Positions 8,733 through 17,538 of a DNA stretch of 62,665 bases are shown here, one piece after another. Made by a program: the position numbers and the translations under genes. The DNA lies in contig NZ_BDBN01000059.1 of NCBI RefSeq assembly GCF_001613005.1, positions 1-62,665 on the forward strand, written 5' to 3'. Source of the stretch: Nocardia nova NBRC 15556 (lineage in GTDB: Bacteria > Actinomycetota > Actinomycetes > Mycobacteriales > Mycobacteriaceae). The notes under the pieces were generated by a model, which was not told where the DNA came from, did not search any database, and worked only from the letters and a program-made list of their open reading frames with translations. The number at the start of each line of letters is the position of its first letter. Within the stretch, counting starts at the first letter, position 1.

Positions 8733-9106
8733 AATTTTCCCTTTCCGTGGAAGTGAAGGTGCCCACCCATCACAACCCCGAGAATGCCTCCCACGCCAGC
8801 CTCTCGACAGGGAAAAATATTGTTACCACAAACGCCGCCCTCATAGGGTCACCACAGCGACCAGCGCCGATATCGTGAAACGGGTAGCAGTTGTGTGCAT
8901 CGAAGAATTTTTCGAGGCCCTTCGGTCGGGGCGCGTGGCGCACGCCACACGGCACCCGGGAGCGAACGGGTCAGCTATCTTCCCGCGACACAATATATTG
9001 CCTTTGCGGTTGCTGGCGACCTTTGGTAGAAAGAATTATCTCGGGGGAGATAAAAGGTTCAACCACCGTGAGTGGATTCTGCCGATTCTTGAGCGAAGGG
9101 GAGGAC
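8733..9106. promoter_or_regulatory. Divergent promoter region
   Basis: This 374-base non-coding interval separates the leftward island operon from the rightward MmyB-like regulator gene and must contain both promoters. It is richer in A/T than the genes around it. No palindrome long enough to name as an operator was recognised. Confidence 0.4.
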
Positions 9107-9955
9107 GTGGCTGGGATTACGGACGCGACGGCAGGCTCGCAGCGCCGGGGGCGGCGCGTTCGCGGCGGCAGTCAGCTCGCTGTGGAAATGCCGGACCTCG
9201 GGCGTTGGGCGCGGCAGCTGAGAGCCCATCATGGGCTTTCCCGCCCTGCGGCGGCTGCCCGCCTCCACCTCAGCGTGGACACTCTCAAATCGATCGAGCG
9301 CAACTCGGCCGCCGCCCCGTCGGCGGTGACGCTGGACCGGATCATCGCCGGTTACGACCTGGGGCCCGCGCAGCAACGCTTCACGCGCGAACTTGCCCAG
9401 CCCGCTGTACCGCTGCGGCCGGTCGGTGCGTTGCGTGAGCTGCTTGCCGTACCTGAACAGCGGGCTCGTCTGTCGCGCTTGGGGCGCGAGGGCCTGGCCT
9501 GCGCGTTCATCGATCCTTTGTGGAATGTGGTCGCCGCCAATGAACCGTTCAGCGAGGCATTCCCCGGCGTGGACGACTTCGATGGCAACCTGGCGCTGTG
9601 GCATTTCCGCCGCGACACCTCCACGGCCACCTCAGCATCGATCTTCGTCTTCGCAGACCGGGCATCCGCGTTCTTCACCGCCACGCTGCGTGGTGCGCTC
9701 GGTCGTCATCGTGACGCTCCGCAGGCCCTGGCCCTCCTGCGGCGCCTGCGCACCAGTGCCACGTTCACCTCCGTCTGGACCAGCAGCCTGGCCGTCGCCT
9801 ACGGCCGCAGTCCCGACGAGCACATTCATCTGCGCGACGCGGGCACCGGTGAGCCCTATTCGATGAGCGTGCAGCTCGGCGCTGTGGCCGGCTCCCGCGA
9901 CATGCGGCTTTGTCTGGCCTACCGGTTGCCCTATACCGGACCGGCGCTGTCCTGA
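9107..9955 (+). CDS. XRE regulator with MmyB-like ligand-binding domain (copy 1)
   Basis: The start is GTG 9107 after AAGGGGAGGAC; the frame is open further upstream but has no comparable ribosome-binding site. The 282-residue product has a basic leader, an XRE helix-turn-helix (LGRWARQLRAHHGLSRPAAAA ... VDTLKSIER, about 30-90) and then the MmyB-like transcription regulator ligand-binding domain (about 115-275), recognised by AFIDPLWNVVAANEPFSEAF, GNLALWHF and a C-terminal region with SVQLGAV. In actinomycetes such regulators commonly control an adjacent oxidoreductase gene. Its 3' end overlaps the convergent monooxygenase gene by 25 bases. A paralogue lies at 12187, on the other side of that enzyme gene. 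Confidence 0.85.
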   Translation: MAGITDATAGSQRRGRRVRGGSQLAVEMPDLGRWARQLRAHHGLSRPAAAARLHLSVDTLKSIERNSAAAPSAVTLDRIIAGYDLGPAQQRFTRELAQPAVPLRPVGALRELLAVPEQRARLSRLGREGLACAFIDPLWNVVAANEPFSEAFPGVDDFDGNLALWHFRRDTSTATSASIFVFADRASAFFTATLRGALGRHRDAPQALALLRRLRTSATFTSVWTSSLAVAYGRSPDEHIHLRDAGTGEPYSMSVQLGAVAGSRDMRLCLAYRLPYTGPALS

Positions 9956-11550
9956 TCGGGCATCGGCCGGAAGGCTCGCGCAGGGTCCGTGCTGGTCATG
10001 CGGTGAAAGGCCCGCGCGGTGGCCGGCCATGCGTTGGTGACCTCACCATCAGCGCGTTTGAACCAAGAGGGCACGCCGGTGGGCCACACGGTGCGGGCCA
10101 GCTGGGCGTCGAGCCAGGCACGGTAGGCCGACATCGCGGTCGTGGCGACTTCGATCGGTGTGCCCCACCGGTCGGCGAGGGCGATACAGGCGGCGATGTA
10201 GCGTGCCTGATCCGCCTTCAGAGACGGATTGGAGTTGGCCGGGGTGAAGCTGTGAGGTCCGGCGATGAGGAACATGTTGGGGAAGCCCGGCACCGCCAGC
10301 CCGAGAAACGCCTCGGGGCGTCCGGCGATCCATCGGTCGTGCAGGTCCATACCGCCGCGACCCCGGATGTGCACGCCTCCCAGCAAGTCCGACGCGCGGA
10401 AACCGGTGGCATAGACGATCACGTCGGCGCGCCGGTGAGTGCCGTCTGCCGTGCAAATGCCGTCGGCGGTGACTTGCTCGATCGGGTCGGTCACCACCTC
10501 GACGGTGGGGCGCATCAGCGCGGGATAGTAGCTGCTCGACAGCAGGATCCGCTTCTCCCCGATCCGGTATCGCGGGGTGAGCGCGTCGCGCAGGACCGGG
10601 TCGGGGACCTGTCGCCTCAGATGCGCCCGCGCGATCCACGTCGCGGGCCCAGCCGACCAGCCGCCGCGCATGATCGGCGCCAGGACCGCGTCGGCCCCGC
10701 GAGAAACACCCGCCCGATAGAGCTGGTGGGCGCCCGGGACATGGCCGAGCAGCCACCGCGAGACCAGACCGAATCGCTGCCGCGGCTTGGGCAGAATCCA
10801 CGCCGGGGTGCGCTGGTACACCGTCACCGAGGCGGCAGTGCGCGCCAGCTCCGGAACTATCTGCACCGCTGAGGATCCGGTGCCGATGACCGCGATGTGG
10901 CCGGTCAGGTCCGCGTCGTGGTTCCAGCGCGCGGAGTGGAAGGCACGGCCACCAAAGGCGTGCGCGCCGGGAAATACCGGATATGCGGGGCGGTGCAGCT
11001 GCCCGACCGCCCACACCACCGTCCTCGCCCTGATCGCCTGGCCGGCGGTGGTGGTCAGGGTCCATATGCCGGTCGCGGCGTCGAAGTCCGCGCCGATAAC
11101 CGGCGTGGCGTAGCGCAGATGCGCGCGCAGGCCGTGGCGCTCGACGACCTGGCGCATGTACTGAAGGATTTCGGCTTGACCTGGGAACCGGATGTCGGTG
11201 TCTCGGTAGGGCGCGAACTCGAAGGAGTACAGGTGCGAGGGCACGTCGCAGGCGCAGCCAGGGTAGGTGTTCTCACGCCAGACCCCGCCGACATCGGCGC
11301 CGCTCTCCAGCACGAGGAAATCATCGATGCCGGCCGACCGGAGTTCCGCGGCCATGGTCAGACCACCGAACCCGGCGCCGACGATGACGACCTCTGTCAC
11401 ACGCCCAGCGCCCGAGGCAACAGGCCGGCCTCGGAGGCCGGCCGTCCGACCAGATTCGTTCCCGGGCCTCGCTCCAGGCGGCGGGTTCTGCCCAGCCTCT
11501 GTAGGGGGCGCTGTGCGTCGTCGGTAATTGTCGGCTGTGGTGTCGGCCAT
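9931..11550 (-). CDS. Flavin-containing Baeyer-Villiger-type monooxygenase
   Basis: The 539-residue protein starts at ATG 11550 with GAGG six bases upstream. It has two Rossmann dinucleotide motifs, VIVGAGFGGL (55-64, FAD) and AVIGTGSSAVQ (220-230, NADPH). Between them lies the Baeyer-Villiger fingerprint F-x-G-x-x-x-H-x-x-x-W (Phe199, Gly201, His205, Trp209), here followed by Asn where Pro or Asp is usual. Length and layout match class B BVMOs, which insert oxygen next to a carbonyl using NADPH and O2. The first 50 residues are a disordered extension, so an internal GTG start is possible. It is flanked by two MmyB-like regulators, which probably control it. The substrate cannot be read from sequence. 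Confidence 0.9.
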   Translation of the reverse strand: MADTTADNYRRRTAPPTEAGQNPPPGARPGNESGRTAGLRGRPVASGAGRVTEVVIVGAGFGGLTMAAELRSAGIDDFLVLESGADVGGVWRENTYPGCACDVPSHLYSFEFAPYRDTDIRFPGQAEILQYMRQVVERHGLRAHLRYATPVIGADFDAATGIWTLTTTAGQAIRARTVVWAVGQLHRPAYPVFPGAHAFGGRAFHSARWNHDADLTGHIAVIGTGSSAVQIVPELARTAASVTVYQRTPAWILPKPRQRFGLVSRWLLGHVPGAHQLYRAGVSRGADAVLAPIMRGGWSAGPATWIARAHLRRQVPDPVLRDALTPRYRIGEKRILLSSSYYPALMRPTVEVVTDPIEQVTADGICTADGTHRRADVIVYATGFRASDLLGGVHIRGRGGMDLHDRWIAGRPEAFLGLAVPGFPNMFLIAGPHSFTPANSNPSLKADQARYIAACIALADRWGTPIEVATTAMSAYRAWLDAQLARTVWPTGVPSWFKRADGEVTNAWPATARAFHRMTSTDPARAFRPMPDQDSAGPV

Positions 11551-11760
11551 CGGAAACCTCGAATCAAAGAGCGGCGGCCTTCAAAGCCGTCGGGGAATGA
11601 CTTGCCTGTATGCGAATCCACTGCGCGCACGCAGTGATGAATGGCCGAGTTTCACCGGTCAGCAGATCTGAGCAGTCCGCCGATACCACCACGACACGAA
11701 ACCCTGCCTCGTGAAAACGAGGATTCAGCCCGAATACCTACCCAGTCAATAACCAGAAAT

Positions 11761-11970
11761 TGCCCAATTTGGGCACAAGCCAGAGATTAATCGTTCACAC
11801 TGGGCAATTACCGACCCTGGTGCACCCAATGACCTTACCGCTTGTGGGCCATCGACTGACCTCTTTCCGTTCTCACCCGAACCGGTCATGAGTTGTTCAG
11901 TGCGGACCGAATACACGAGAAAGTGCCCTCGCAGGGCATTTACTCGCCCCATAGATGCCCTAATTGGGCA
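11761..11970. promoter_or_regulatory. Paired operator-like palindromes TGCCC-N5-GGGCA
   Basis: Two 15-base elements lie in the 636-base gap between the monooxygenase and the regulator at 12187. The first, TGCCCAATTTGGGCA at 11761-11775, is perfect apart from its centre base. The second is TGCCCTAATTGGGCA at 11956-11970. A half site TGGGCAATTA lies between them at 11801. Same-size dyads on both sides of a divergent promoter are typical operator pairs, and the encoded MmyB-like regulator is the obvious candidate binder. The rest of the gap shows no convincing gene. Confidence 0.6.
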
Positions 11971-12186
11971 CCCGTTCCCCGTTGACACCCGACTCACCAC
12001 CGGGCGAAGGTGAAAAGACAACGACAGCGACCCGGGCGGGATTGATCGCAGGTAGCTCACGAGGATCGATCTGACTTCACAGTGCCGTGGGAGAGCCCGC
12101 CCTTATTTCACCCGAAATTCCATCGCCGTCACCGAACCGCGTTCCGACAGCGCGGATTGTGATCGACGCCAGTTACGGAGGGGCTC

Positions 12187-12969
12187 ATGAAACACCACGG
12201 TGGCTCCGCTCCCGGGCCGCGCATGCCGGACTTCTACGACTGGCTCCAACGCGCGCGCCTGCACCTCGGGCTCTCCCGCGAAGATGCCGCCAAGCGCGCC
12301 GGCATCAGCACCTCCTACGTCAACCGCATCGAGCGAGACCACGCTCACCCGGCCCGCGAGGTGGTAGAACGACTGGCACGGGCCTATCAGCTGAATCCGT
12401 GGCAGAAGTGCCACACTTTCGATCTGTGGGAGCCTTCCGCGACACTGCCGCCCACCGCCGACCTGCGCTGCCATGTCGACAGCCCCGCCGTCCAGGCCCA
12501 CCTCGACCACCTCGATACCCGATACATCGCTAGCGCCTACCTCACCCCGTTGTCCACTGTGCTGCAAAACAATCGAACCTTCGGACAAGCTGTGCCCGGC
12601 TTGGCGGACTGCGACCACAATCTCGCGCTCTGGTTCTTCACCCCCACCGCCCGCCGCGTCATCGACCATTGGGACCACGAGGCCCACGGCTGGGTCGCCG
12701 TCATCCGTGCGATGCTGGGCCGATACCGCGACACCCCGCAAGCACAACAGCTGTTACGAAAGTTACGAGCCTCCAACGACTTCCAGCGACTATGGGAGAG
12801 CAACCACCTCCAGGTGGCCTACGGACGCCGCGCCGCCACACCGATCCGTCTGCATATACCCTGCGCCTCGACCCCCGTCGCGATCGGCCTGCAAGTCACC
12901 GAGTTCGGCGACCGCACCGATTTACTCGCCGTCTACGGCATGGCCGAGGCCGCGGCCATTGCATGCTGA
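12187..12969 (+). CDS. XRE regulator with MmyB-like ligand-binding domain (copy 2)
   Basis: ATG 12187 is preceded by GGAGGGG. The 260-residue protein has an XRE domain at about 14-75 (DWLQRARLHLGLSREDAAKRA, then STSYVNRIERDHAHP) and an MmyB-like ligand-binding domain (about 95-250) with DTRYIASAYLTPL, HNLALWFF and FQRLWESNHLQVAYGR, the last closely matching copy 1. It is transcribed away from the monooxygenase gene across the region holding the TGCCC palindromes. It probably represses or activates that enzyme in response to a small hydrophobic ligand; that is inference from family behaviour. Confidence 0.87.
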   Translation: MKHHGGSAPGPRMPDFYDWLQRARLHLGLSREDAAKRAGISTSYVNRIERDHAHPAREVVERLARAYQLNPWQKCHTFDLWEPSATLPPTADLRCHVDSPAVQAHLDHLDTRYIASAYLTPLSTVLQNNRTFGQAVPGLADCDHNLALWFFTPTARRVIDHWDHEAHGWVAVIRAMLGRYRDTPQAQQLLRKLRASNDFQRLWESNHLQVAYGRRAATPIRLHIPCASTPVAIGLQVTEFGDRTDLLAVYGMAEAAAIAC

Positions 12970-13552
12970 CACGTCGCGGGTTCTCCTTCGATGCGGGCTG
13001 CGCGATTCCGGTCAAGTCGACGGCTTCGGACACCATGTGCAGCGCGAGCGCGACAGGCACGGGGCCCTGCATCGTCGCCATATGCGTGCCTGTCAGCCGC
13101 TCGAACATGGCGCCGCTGAGCCGAATCGGGCCCATGATCCACACCTCGGCGGCTCGCTCCCAATCGACGCCACCGTCGATGCGCGGCACCTCCACCCCGC
13201 AATCACGTTCAATGGTTGCCGCGATCGGATCGAACCCGGCCGCTGTGATCGTTCGTCGTGTGTCGATTTCGGAGACTGCGAACAGCGCTGGCATCCACTC
13301 ACCAGGTCGCGACCTCTCCGCGACTCCGCAGCGACGTCGTTCGGCCACGTAGCGGCCCAGATAACTGCCCACCATTGCCTCGGTCGGCCCGTCGGACCAT
13401 TTCACGACCACAGACCAGCGTCGAATTCCCGGCCGACACTGCAGCCCCACATCGAATGCGCAACCCGGCCACCGACCCGCTACGTCACGGGCCACCAACC
13501 ACACCGCAATCGGAGCGAACCGACAGCCGTTCACGCGCGCGGCATGTTTCAT
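12896..13552 (-). CDS. Uncharacterised protein, last gene of the 17.9-12.9 kb operon
   Basis: The 218-residue product starts at ATG 13552 with GGAGG nine bases upstream. No domain is recognised. The central part (about 30-170) is well-ordered alpha/beta-like sequence with several Trp residues (RRWSVVVKWSDGPTEAMV, GGVDWERAAEVW). The last 30 residues are very Arg-rich and are encoded antisense to the end of the convergent regulator gene, overlapping by 74 bases, so the natural stop may have been lost or moved. It may be a small DNA- or nucleotide-binding protein; nothing proves it. Confidence 0.55.
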   Translation of the reverse strand: MKHAARVNGCRFAPIAVWLVARDVAGRWPGCAFDVGLQCRPGIRRWSVVVKWSDGPTEAMVGSYLGRYVAERRRCGVAERSRPGEWMPALFAVSEIDTRRTITAAGFDPIAATIERDCGVEVPRIDGGVDWERAAEVWIMGPIRLSGAMFERLTGTHMATMQGPVPVALALHMVSEAVDLTGIAQPASKENPRRVSMQWPRPRPCRRRRVNRCGRRTR

Positions 13553-13611
13553 ATGGCATTGCCTCCGGTGATCGTTGGATTGGAGGACTCGCAGTCCTGA
13601 GTGGCTGTCGG

Positions 13612-13884
13612 TCAGATCGAACGGTCAGCGCGGGAACGGTCGCGGCTTTCCGCAATCACTTGCTGCTGTTCGTCTCGCACCGCCGCCCACACCCCGGAGA
13701 ACCGCGGCCAAAGCTCTTCTGCTTGCGCCACATCCGGGTATCCGGGGCCTCGATAGGACATCAGGACCCGGCCGTCCACTTCGCGGATCGACTCGACCCG
13801 TGCGGCATGGTCGAGCACGTACCATGTCACTTCGATTCCGTCGACAATGGTGTGGTGAACACTGTCCGGGTCGATGCCGTCCAT
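13612..13884 (-). CDS. Uncharacterised 90-residue protein
   Basis: The frame begins MDGIDPDSVHHTIVDGIEVTW and is acidic with well-mixed composition, typical of a real small soluble protein. The last third is Arg/Asp-rich. It lies 59 bases upstream of the next gene in the same direction. There is no signal peptide or TM segment. A WPRFSGVW segment suggests a compact fold. The family is not recognised. Confidence 0.55.
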   Translation of the reverse strand: MDGIDPDSVHHTIVDGIEVTWYVLDHAARVESIREVDGRVLMSYRGPGYPDVAQAEELWPRFSGVWAAVRDEQQQVIAESRDRSRADRSI

Positions 13885-14124
13885 GCGGCATCAACTCGCG
13901 GACTCGTTGCACAAACGATCCAGCACGTTATCCATCAACGGCTCCCAACGAGACGATCAGGCGCGCGAATCGGACATTGCCGGTACGACGCGATCGCTTG
14001 GGCAACGTGGCACTGACAGTCATGACTCTCCAATCAACTTGCAAGCGAGCGGGTTCAGCGGCGTCCGATGAACCCTTCGACGGGCGATCGACGCGGGCGA
14101 GGGCGTGGTTGTCACGGTGTTCGG

Positions 14125-14421
14125 TTACGACGGCGAGAATCCCAGGTCGGTCTTGTCGTTCCACGTGATCGAGTTGTCGACGTTCCATGAATCCGTAACT
14201 GCTGCAATCAATTTCAGGCAGTTGATCAGAGCTTCGACTGAATCACTGCCCGACGCGGCCTCATCGAACGGATCGTCGTCTTGTATGCCGTCGATCCGAA
14301 CCGGAGCGCGCCAGGTGGATGAATCAACCTTGTACGGCAGGCCGATCGAAACCACGATCGGCGACCCGGACCCTCGTCGCAGTTCGCGCTGCGCGATGAA
14401 CAGCTGGTCCCAACCGGCCAT
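14125..14421 (-). CDS. Small beta-rich protein, DUF6968-like
   Basis: The 98-residue product starts at ATG 14421 with GGAGCGGAG directly upstream. It contains IAQRELRRGSGSPIVVSIGLP, a WRAPVRIDG segment, the acidic DDDPFDEAASGSDS and then ALINCLKLIAAVT. This pattern matches a group of small actinobacterial immunity- or stress-associated proteins that I associate with DUF6968, whose function is unknown. Length is normal for the group. It is separated from the nucleoside hydrolase gene upstream by about 190 bases. Family naming is from memory and should be treated as tentative. Confidence 0.6.
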   Translation of the reverse strand: MAGWDQLFIAQRELRRGSGSPIVVSIGLPYKVDSSTWRAPVRIDGIQDDDPFDEAASGSDSVEALINCLKLIAAVTDSWNVDNSITWNDKTDLGFSPS

Positions 14422-14614
14422 CTCCGCTCCTGTTCATTACTACTGACGGTGTATCGATGAGGTGGGCCCTGCACCAGAGTCGTCTCGACACCGGGCGCGC
14501 CAGCTCCACCGTGGACGGCGGTGAAGTACGAAGGGGCCGGCGGCTGGTTGACGAATTGCTCGGCAGACGAGCAAACAGGCAGCCGCACCCCGCCCGGCTT
14601 GGAGCTGGGCGCAG

Positions 14615-15598
14615 TCACGACAGGCTTCCAACATGATCGGACGGATGCTGTCGGATGACCTGCGCATCAGCCTGTCGTGCAAGCGCGGACCGCAGCGTTT
14701 CGCTGACCCAGGCCATGAATGCGGGGCAGTCCACACTGGTGGACAGCCACGCCTGTGTGCCGGCGCCGGGTTGCATACGTGCGTCGCGAGCCACGCAGAA
14801 CTCGAATTGTTCGCCTTGGACGAATGACTCGCCCAGGATGAGACTGGCGGCGACCGCGTCGTGGAGCTTGCTGGCGGGGTAGAAGCGGGCGAAGAACTGG
14901 TCGTAGTGCGCGCGCAGCAACTGCGCCCACCTCTCGGGCCACGAGTTCAGGAGCCGATAAATCGGCGAGGACACAGATACCGCGATCTCGTCGACGAAAG
15001 TATGGTCCGACAGCACCAGCGCGACATGCTCGACTTCGGCCAGAACCGTTTGCACCGCCGCTGGGTTCATTCGCCAGTTGTGCTCGGCCCGCTCGGGTTT
15101 GCGGTACTGGAGCGCGCCGCCCATCGCGGTGACCCGCAGTAGACGTTGGAGGCCCAGCGGCGCGGTCCGATGGGTGTCGGCGATCAGCAGCCGCGCGAGA
15201 TCGGTCAGCGGCCCCAGGCTCAGGCAGCGCACCGATTTCGCGCCTGCCTCGCACAGTTCGCTCATGACGTCGTGAAGGTCGACGTGCGGGAGGTCGATGT
15301 CGGCGGGGAACAGGCCATCGGCGGCCCAATACCCCGATGCACCGAGCGAAAGCCCCGCGACCACACGAACATCACTGCGGCCCAGCAAGTCCAGCAGATG
15401 GCGAGCCAGCTTGGCTCGCCGACCGTCCGGGTACTCGTCGACGGTGACCACCAGCGCCAACTGCGGGTCGGTGATCGCCATCAACACCAGCGCTGCGGCG
15501 TCGTCGACATCGCCACCGATATCGGTGAACACCACACTCGGCGTGTCCAGGGACGCCCGTAGGGGCTGCAGGCGTGGCCGGGGCGGGTTACACGTCAT
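14615..15598 (-). CDS. Inosine-uridine-type nucleoside hydrolase
   Basis: The 327-residue protein has the calcium-binding signature FTDIGGDVDDAAAL near the N-terminus (Asp26, Asp30, Asp32, Asp33) instead of the canonical DTDIGDDIDDA. It also has NWRMNPAAVQ at the place of the family's FN-x-x-x-D-P segment, and KLHDAVAAS, which supplies the late conserved His-Asp. These enzymes hydrolyse the N-glycosidic bond of ribonucleosides or related N-ribosides. The ATG at 15598 overlaps the upstream gene by 11 bases and is served by GGAG inside it, so the two are translated together. The altered first motif and the operon context suggest a specialised nucleoside or NAD-derived substrate; that is inference. 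Confidence 0.85.
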   Translation of the reverse strand: MTCNPPRPRLQPLRASLDTPSVVFTDIGGDVDDAAALVLMAITDPQLALVVTVDEYPDGRRAKLARHLLDLLGRSDVRVVAGLSLGASGYWAADGLFPADIDLPHVDLHDVMSELCEAGAKSVRCLSLGPLTDLARLLIADTHRTAPLGLQRLLRVTAMGGALQYRKPERAEHNWRMNPAAVQTVLAEVEHVALVLSDHTFVDEIAVSVSSPIYRLLNSWPERWAQLLRAHYDQFFARFYPASKLHDAVAASLILGESFVQGEQFEFCVARDARMQPGAGTQAWLSTSVDCPAFMAWVSETLRSALARQADAQVIRQHPSDHVGSLS

Positions 15599-16079
15599 GG
15601 GTGAGCGCTCCGATCACCTCGGCGTAGGCAGGGAACTCATCGACCGTGGTGACGGCGGTCGGTACGGGCCCGCGCCACCGGCGCCGCGATACTCCAGCGG
15701 TCGGCAACGCGAGCTCGGCTCCCGGGCCGACCGTGACGATCGACCTGGTCTTGGCACGCCTGGCCAACGCAAGCAGGTCGTCTCCGGAAGCCGGCGGGCG
15801 CGTGAGCAGCACCCACACGCCGGGGCCGGAGCGGTGGACCAGGGTAACGATCGGCAGATACCCGTGCAGCCGCCCGACCGCAGCCTCCGCGAGGTCTTCT
15901 GGGGCCATGATCGCCCGCACCCTGTGGGTACGGATCGTCAGGGCGCGAGTTCGCGCCTCATAGAAGCAAGTGCCGAACAACTCGTCGTACAGGCATCTCT
16001 CGTATTCCCGCGTCGTTCGAAAACCACTGGGAGAAGGCTGCTCCGGCAGAGTGCTCGGGCCGGTGAGAACGGTGGACAT
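15588..16079 (-). CDS. Uncharacterised protein coupled to the nucleoside hydrolase
   Basis: The start is taken at ATG 16079 (MSTVLTGPST) behind GAGGA, because the longer frame upstream is Ser/Pro/Arg-rich shadow sequence. The 163-residue product contains REYERCLYDELFGTCFYEAR, an alpha/beta core with IVTLVHRSGPGVWVLLTRPP, and ends in HDV overlapping the next gene. There is no TM segment. It may recognise the same ligand or substrate as its overlapping partner. The family is not recognised. Confidence 0.6.
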   Translation of the reverse strand: MSTVLTGPSTLPEQPSPSGFRTTREYERCLYDELFGTCFYEARTRALTIRTHRVRAIMAPEDLAEAAVGRLHGYLPIVTLVHRSGPGVWVLLTRPPASGDDLLALARRAKTRSIVTVGPGAELALPTAGVSRRRWRGPVPTAVTTVDEFPAYAEVIGALTHDV

Positions 16080-16143
16080 GTTGAGATTCCTCGATCGGAA
16101 AGTAGGCAGGCACGGACTTCGACCGGCGTCGGAGCCGGGCCGA

Positions 16144-16740
16144 TCATTCGTGGGCGGTGATGGCGTGGCGGATGAGCGCATGGGCATCTGTGCCCTGGAC
16201 CGCGCGCTCGGTCAGGATGTCGAACACCGCCAGGTAATCCCCGATATCGGCAGGATCATTGACTTGCAAACTGCCGGTCACTGTCTCCACAACGGTCTGA
16301 TCGTGGTCATAGATGACGAAATTTGTTGACGCGGTGTGAAATTGCGTATTCCGGGGCAGGATGCCCAGAGTCGAGTTCGACGGCAACGGGCGCAGCAGCA
16401 TCTCCAGTTGCGTGCGCGTGGTCTCCGCGTCACCGACGATCGTGTGCAGCGCCTGCTCACCGAGCACGAAATGCGTGCGAACCTCGGACACGCGCCAGCG
16501 TCGCTGCCGCGCCAGCCGCTGCTCCAACGCAGCCCGAACGTCATCCTTACCGACGCAGACGTCGAGGACCGCGCGGGCGTAGTCGCGGGTTTGCAACAAC
16601 CCCGGTACGACGCTCGGGTCGAACCATCGCACCACGACCGAATCGGTCTCTAGTTGCCCGGTCTGCTGCTGCAATTCGCTCGACGGATTCCCCCGCCATG
16701 CCACGAATTCCGGGCGCGGCGATGCCAAATCGACAGCCAT
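16144..16740 (-). CDS. Scr1/DUF5753 sensor domain without HTH
   Basis: The start ATG 16740 follows GGAGAAGAAC. The 198-residue protein is almost entirely an Scr1-family (DUF5753) domain: WFDPSVVPGLLQTRDYARAV, EQRLARQRRW, HFVLGEQALHTIVG, LGILPRN and a final VFDILTERAVQG. In actinomycetes this domain is nearly always preceded by an XRE helix-turn-helix. Here the 25 residues before it cannot form one. The protein is thus a stand-alone ligand- or partner-sensing domain that could titrate or dimerise with a DNA-binding regulator such as the divergent XRE-TPR protein at 18005. Family identification is firm; the role is inference. Confidence 0.82.
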   Translation of the reverse strand: MAVDLASPRPEFVAWRGNPSSELQQQTGQLETDSVVVRWFDPSVVPGLLQTRDYARAVLDVCVGKDDVRAALEQRLARQRRWRVSEVRTHFVLGEQALHTIVGDAETTRTQLEMLLRPLPSNSTLGILPRNTQFHTASTNFVIYDHDQTVVETVTGSLQVNDPADIGDYLAVFDILTERAVQGTDAHALIRHAITAHE

Positions 16741-16791
16741 GTTCTTCTCCAAATATGTTGCCAATAAACAGTTTCGAGTCACACTTCACAT

Positions 16792-17532
16792 TTATGGGGC
16801 GACGATCGTGGCGATCAGTGTCCGACCTTCGACCGTCGTGGTGGTGATGAGTTGCTTGGTGACAGCGGTGGTTTCGGATCCGACCTGCTCGGTGATCTCC
16901 ACCTGCCACCGATCGACCGAGTCCGGCTCGATCCGCACGCAGTAGCGGGTATTCGCAGCGACCTTGCTGATTCCGGACCCGATGAACTCGCCGGTCAGCG
17001 GGTACCGCTCACCCCGCTGCGTATTCACGCCCTCGGCACCCGGCGCCAGGAACTCCAGCGCGTGCGCGTTCGACCGCTCGGCGTAGTACGCGTGGTTGAA
17101 GCCGAGGATCACTCCCGGCCCACTGCGAGTGTCCCCGGGACCGGTGCCCGACACTGCCAGACCCGCGCCGGACTGGCGGCACCCATCCGCCACGTGAGGA
17201 ACCGCCACCGGGGTCGCTGGCGCGGTGGCGGGGGGTGCGGGTGTGCGGGTGTGGTGATCGCCGCCATCGCGGTCCACAACACTTGGAACCGGCGGTCCGT
17301 CGTTCGCCCCGGCATCCGCATACCACATCGAGTGGAGACGCATCGCCGGACCAGGAACACGCTGTTCTTTGGCGGCCTGCGGTGAATGATCAAGCCAGCC
17401 TCCCCAATCGCCTTCACGGGTCGCGGCATTCTCGGAGACACTCGGTCGCGGGCGGCCCTTCCGGGCATGCAGCGTCGACGATGCCAGTCCACGCACCATC
17501 GGCAGTTCGAGATCGAGCGGATTGTCGGCCAT
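16792..17532 (-). CDS. Paralogue of the one-TM island protein, without a TM helix
   Basis: The 246-residue product has a polar N-terminal half (residues 1-120) with Pro/Ala/Thr linker and a C-terminal domain (about 125-246) containing YYAERSNAHALEFL and a cysteine pair. This domain aligns with the external domain of the protein at 3246-3956, which has YYTERSAAKAIQLV at the same place. In contrast to that protein, no hydrophobic segment precedes the domain, so this copy may be cytoplasmic or the TM region has decayed. It lies 6 bases after the stop of the upstream gene and 51 bases before the Scr1 gene. Confidence 0.7.
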   Translation of the reverse strand: MADNPLDLELPMVRGLASSTLHARKGRPRPSVSENAATREGDWGGWLDHSPQAAKEQRVPGPAMRLHSMWYADAGANDGPPVPSVVDRDGGDHHTRTPAPPATAPATPVAVPHVADGCRQSGAGLAVSGTGPGDTRSGPGVILGFNHAYYAERSNAHALEFLAPGAEGVNTQRGERYPLTGEFIGSGISKVAANTRYCVRIEPDSVDRWQVEITEQVGSETTAVTKQLITTTTVEGRTLIATIVAP

Positions 17533-17538
17533 AACTTG

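Noticed and set aside
11746..12060. Leftward 104-codon frame in the regulator/BVMO gap
   Set aside because: It contains the operator palindromes and has no ribosome-binding site or protein-like composition.
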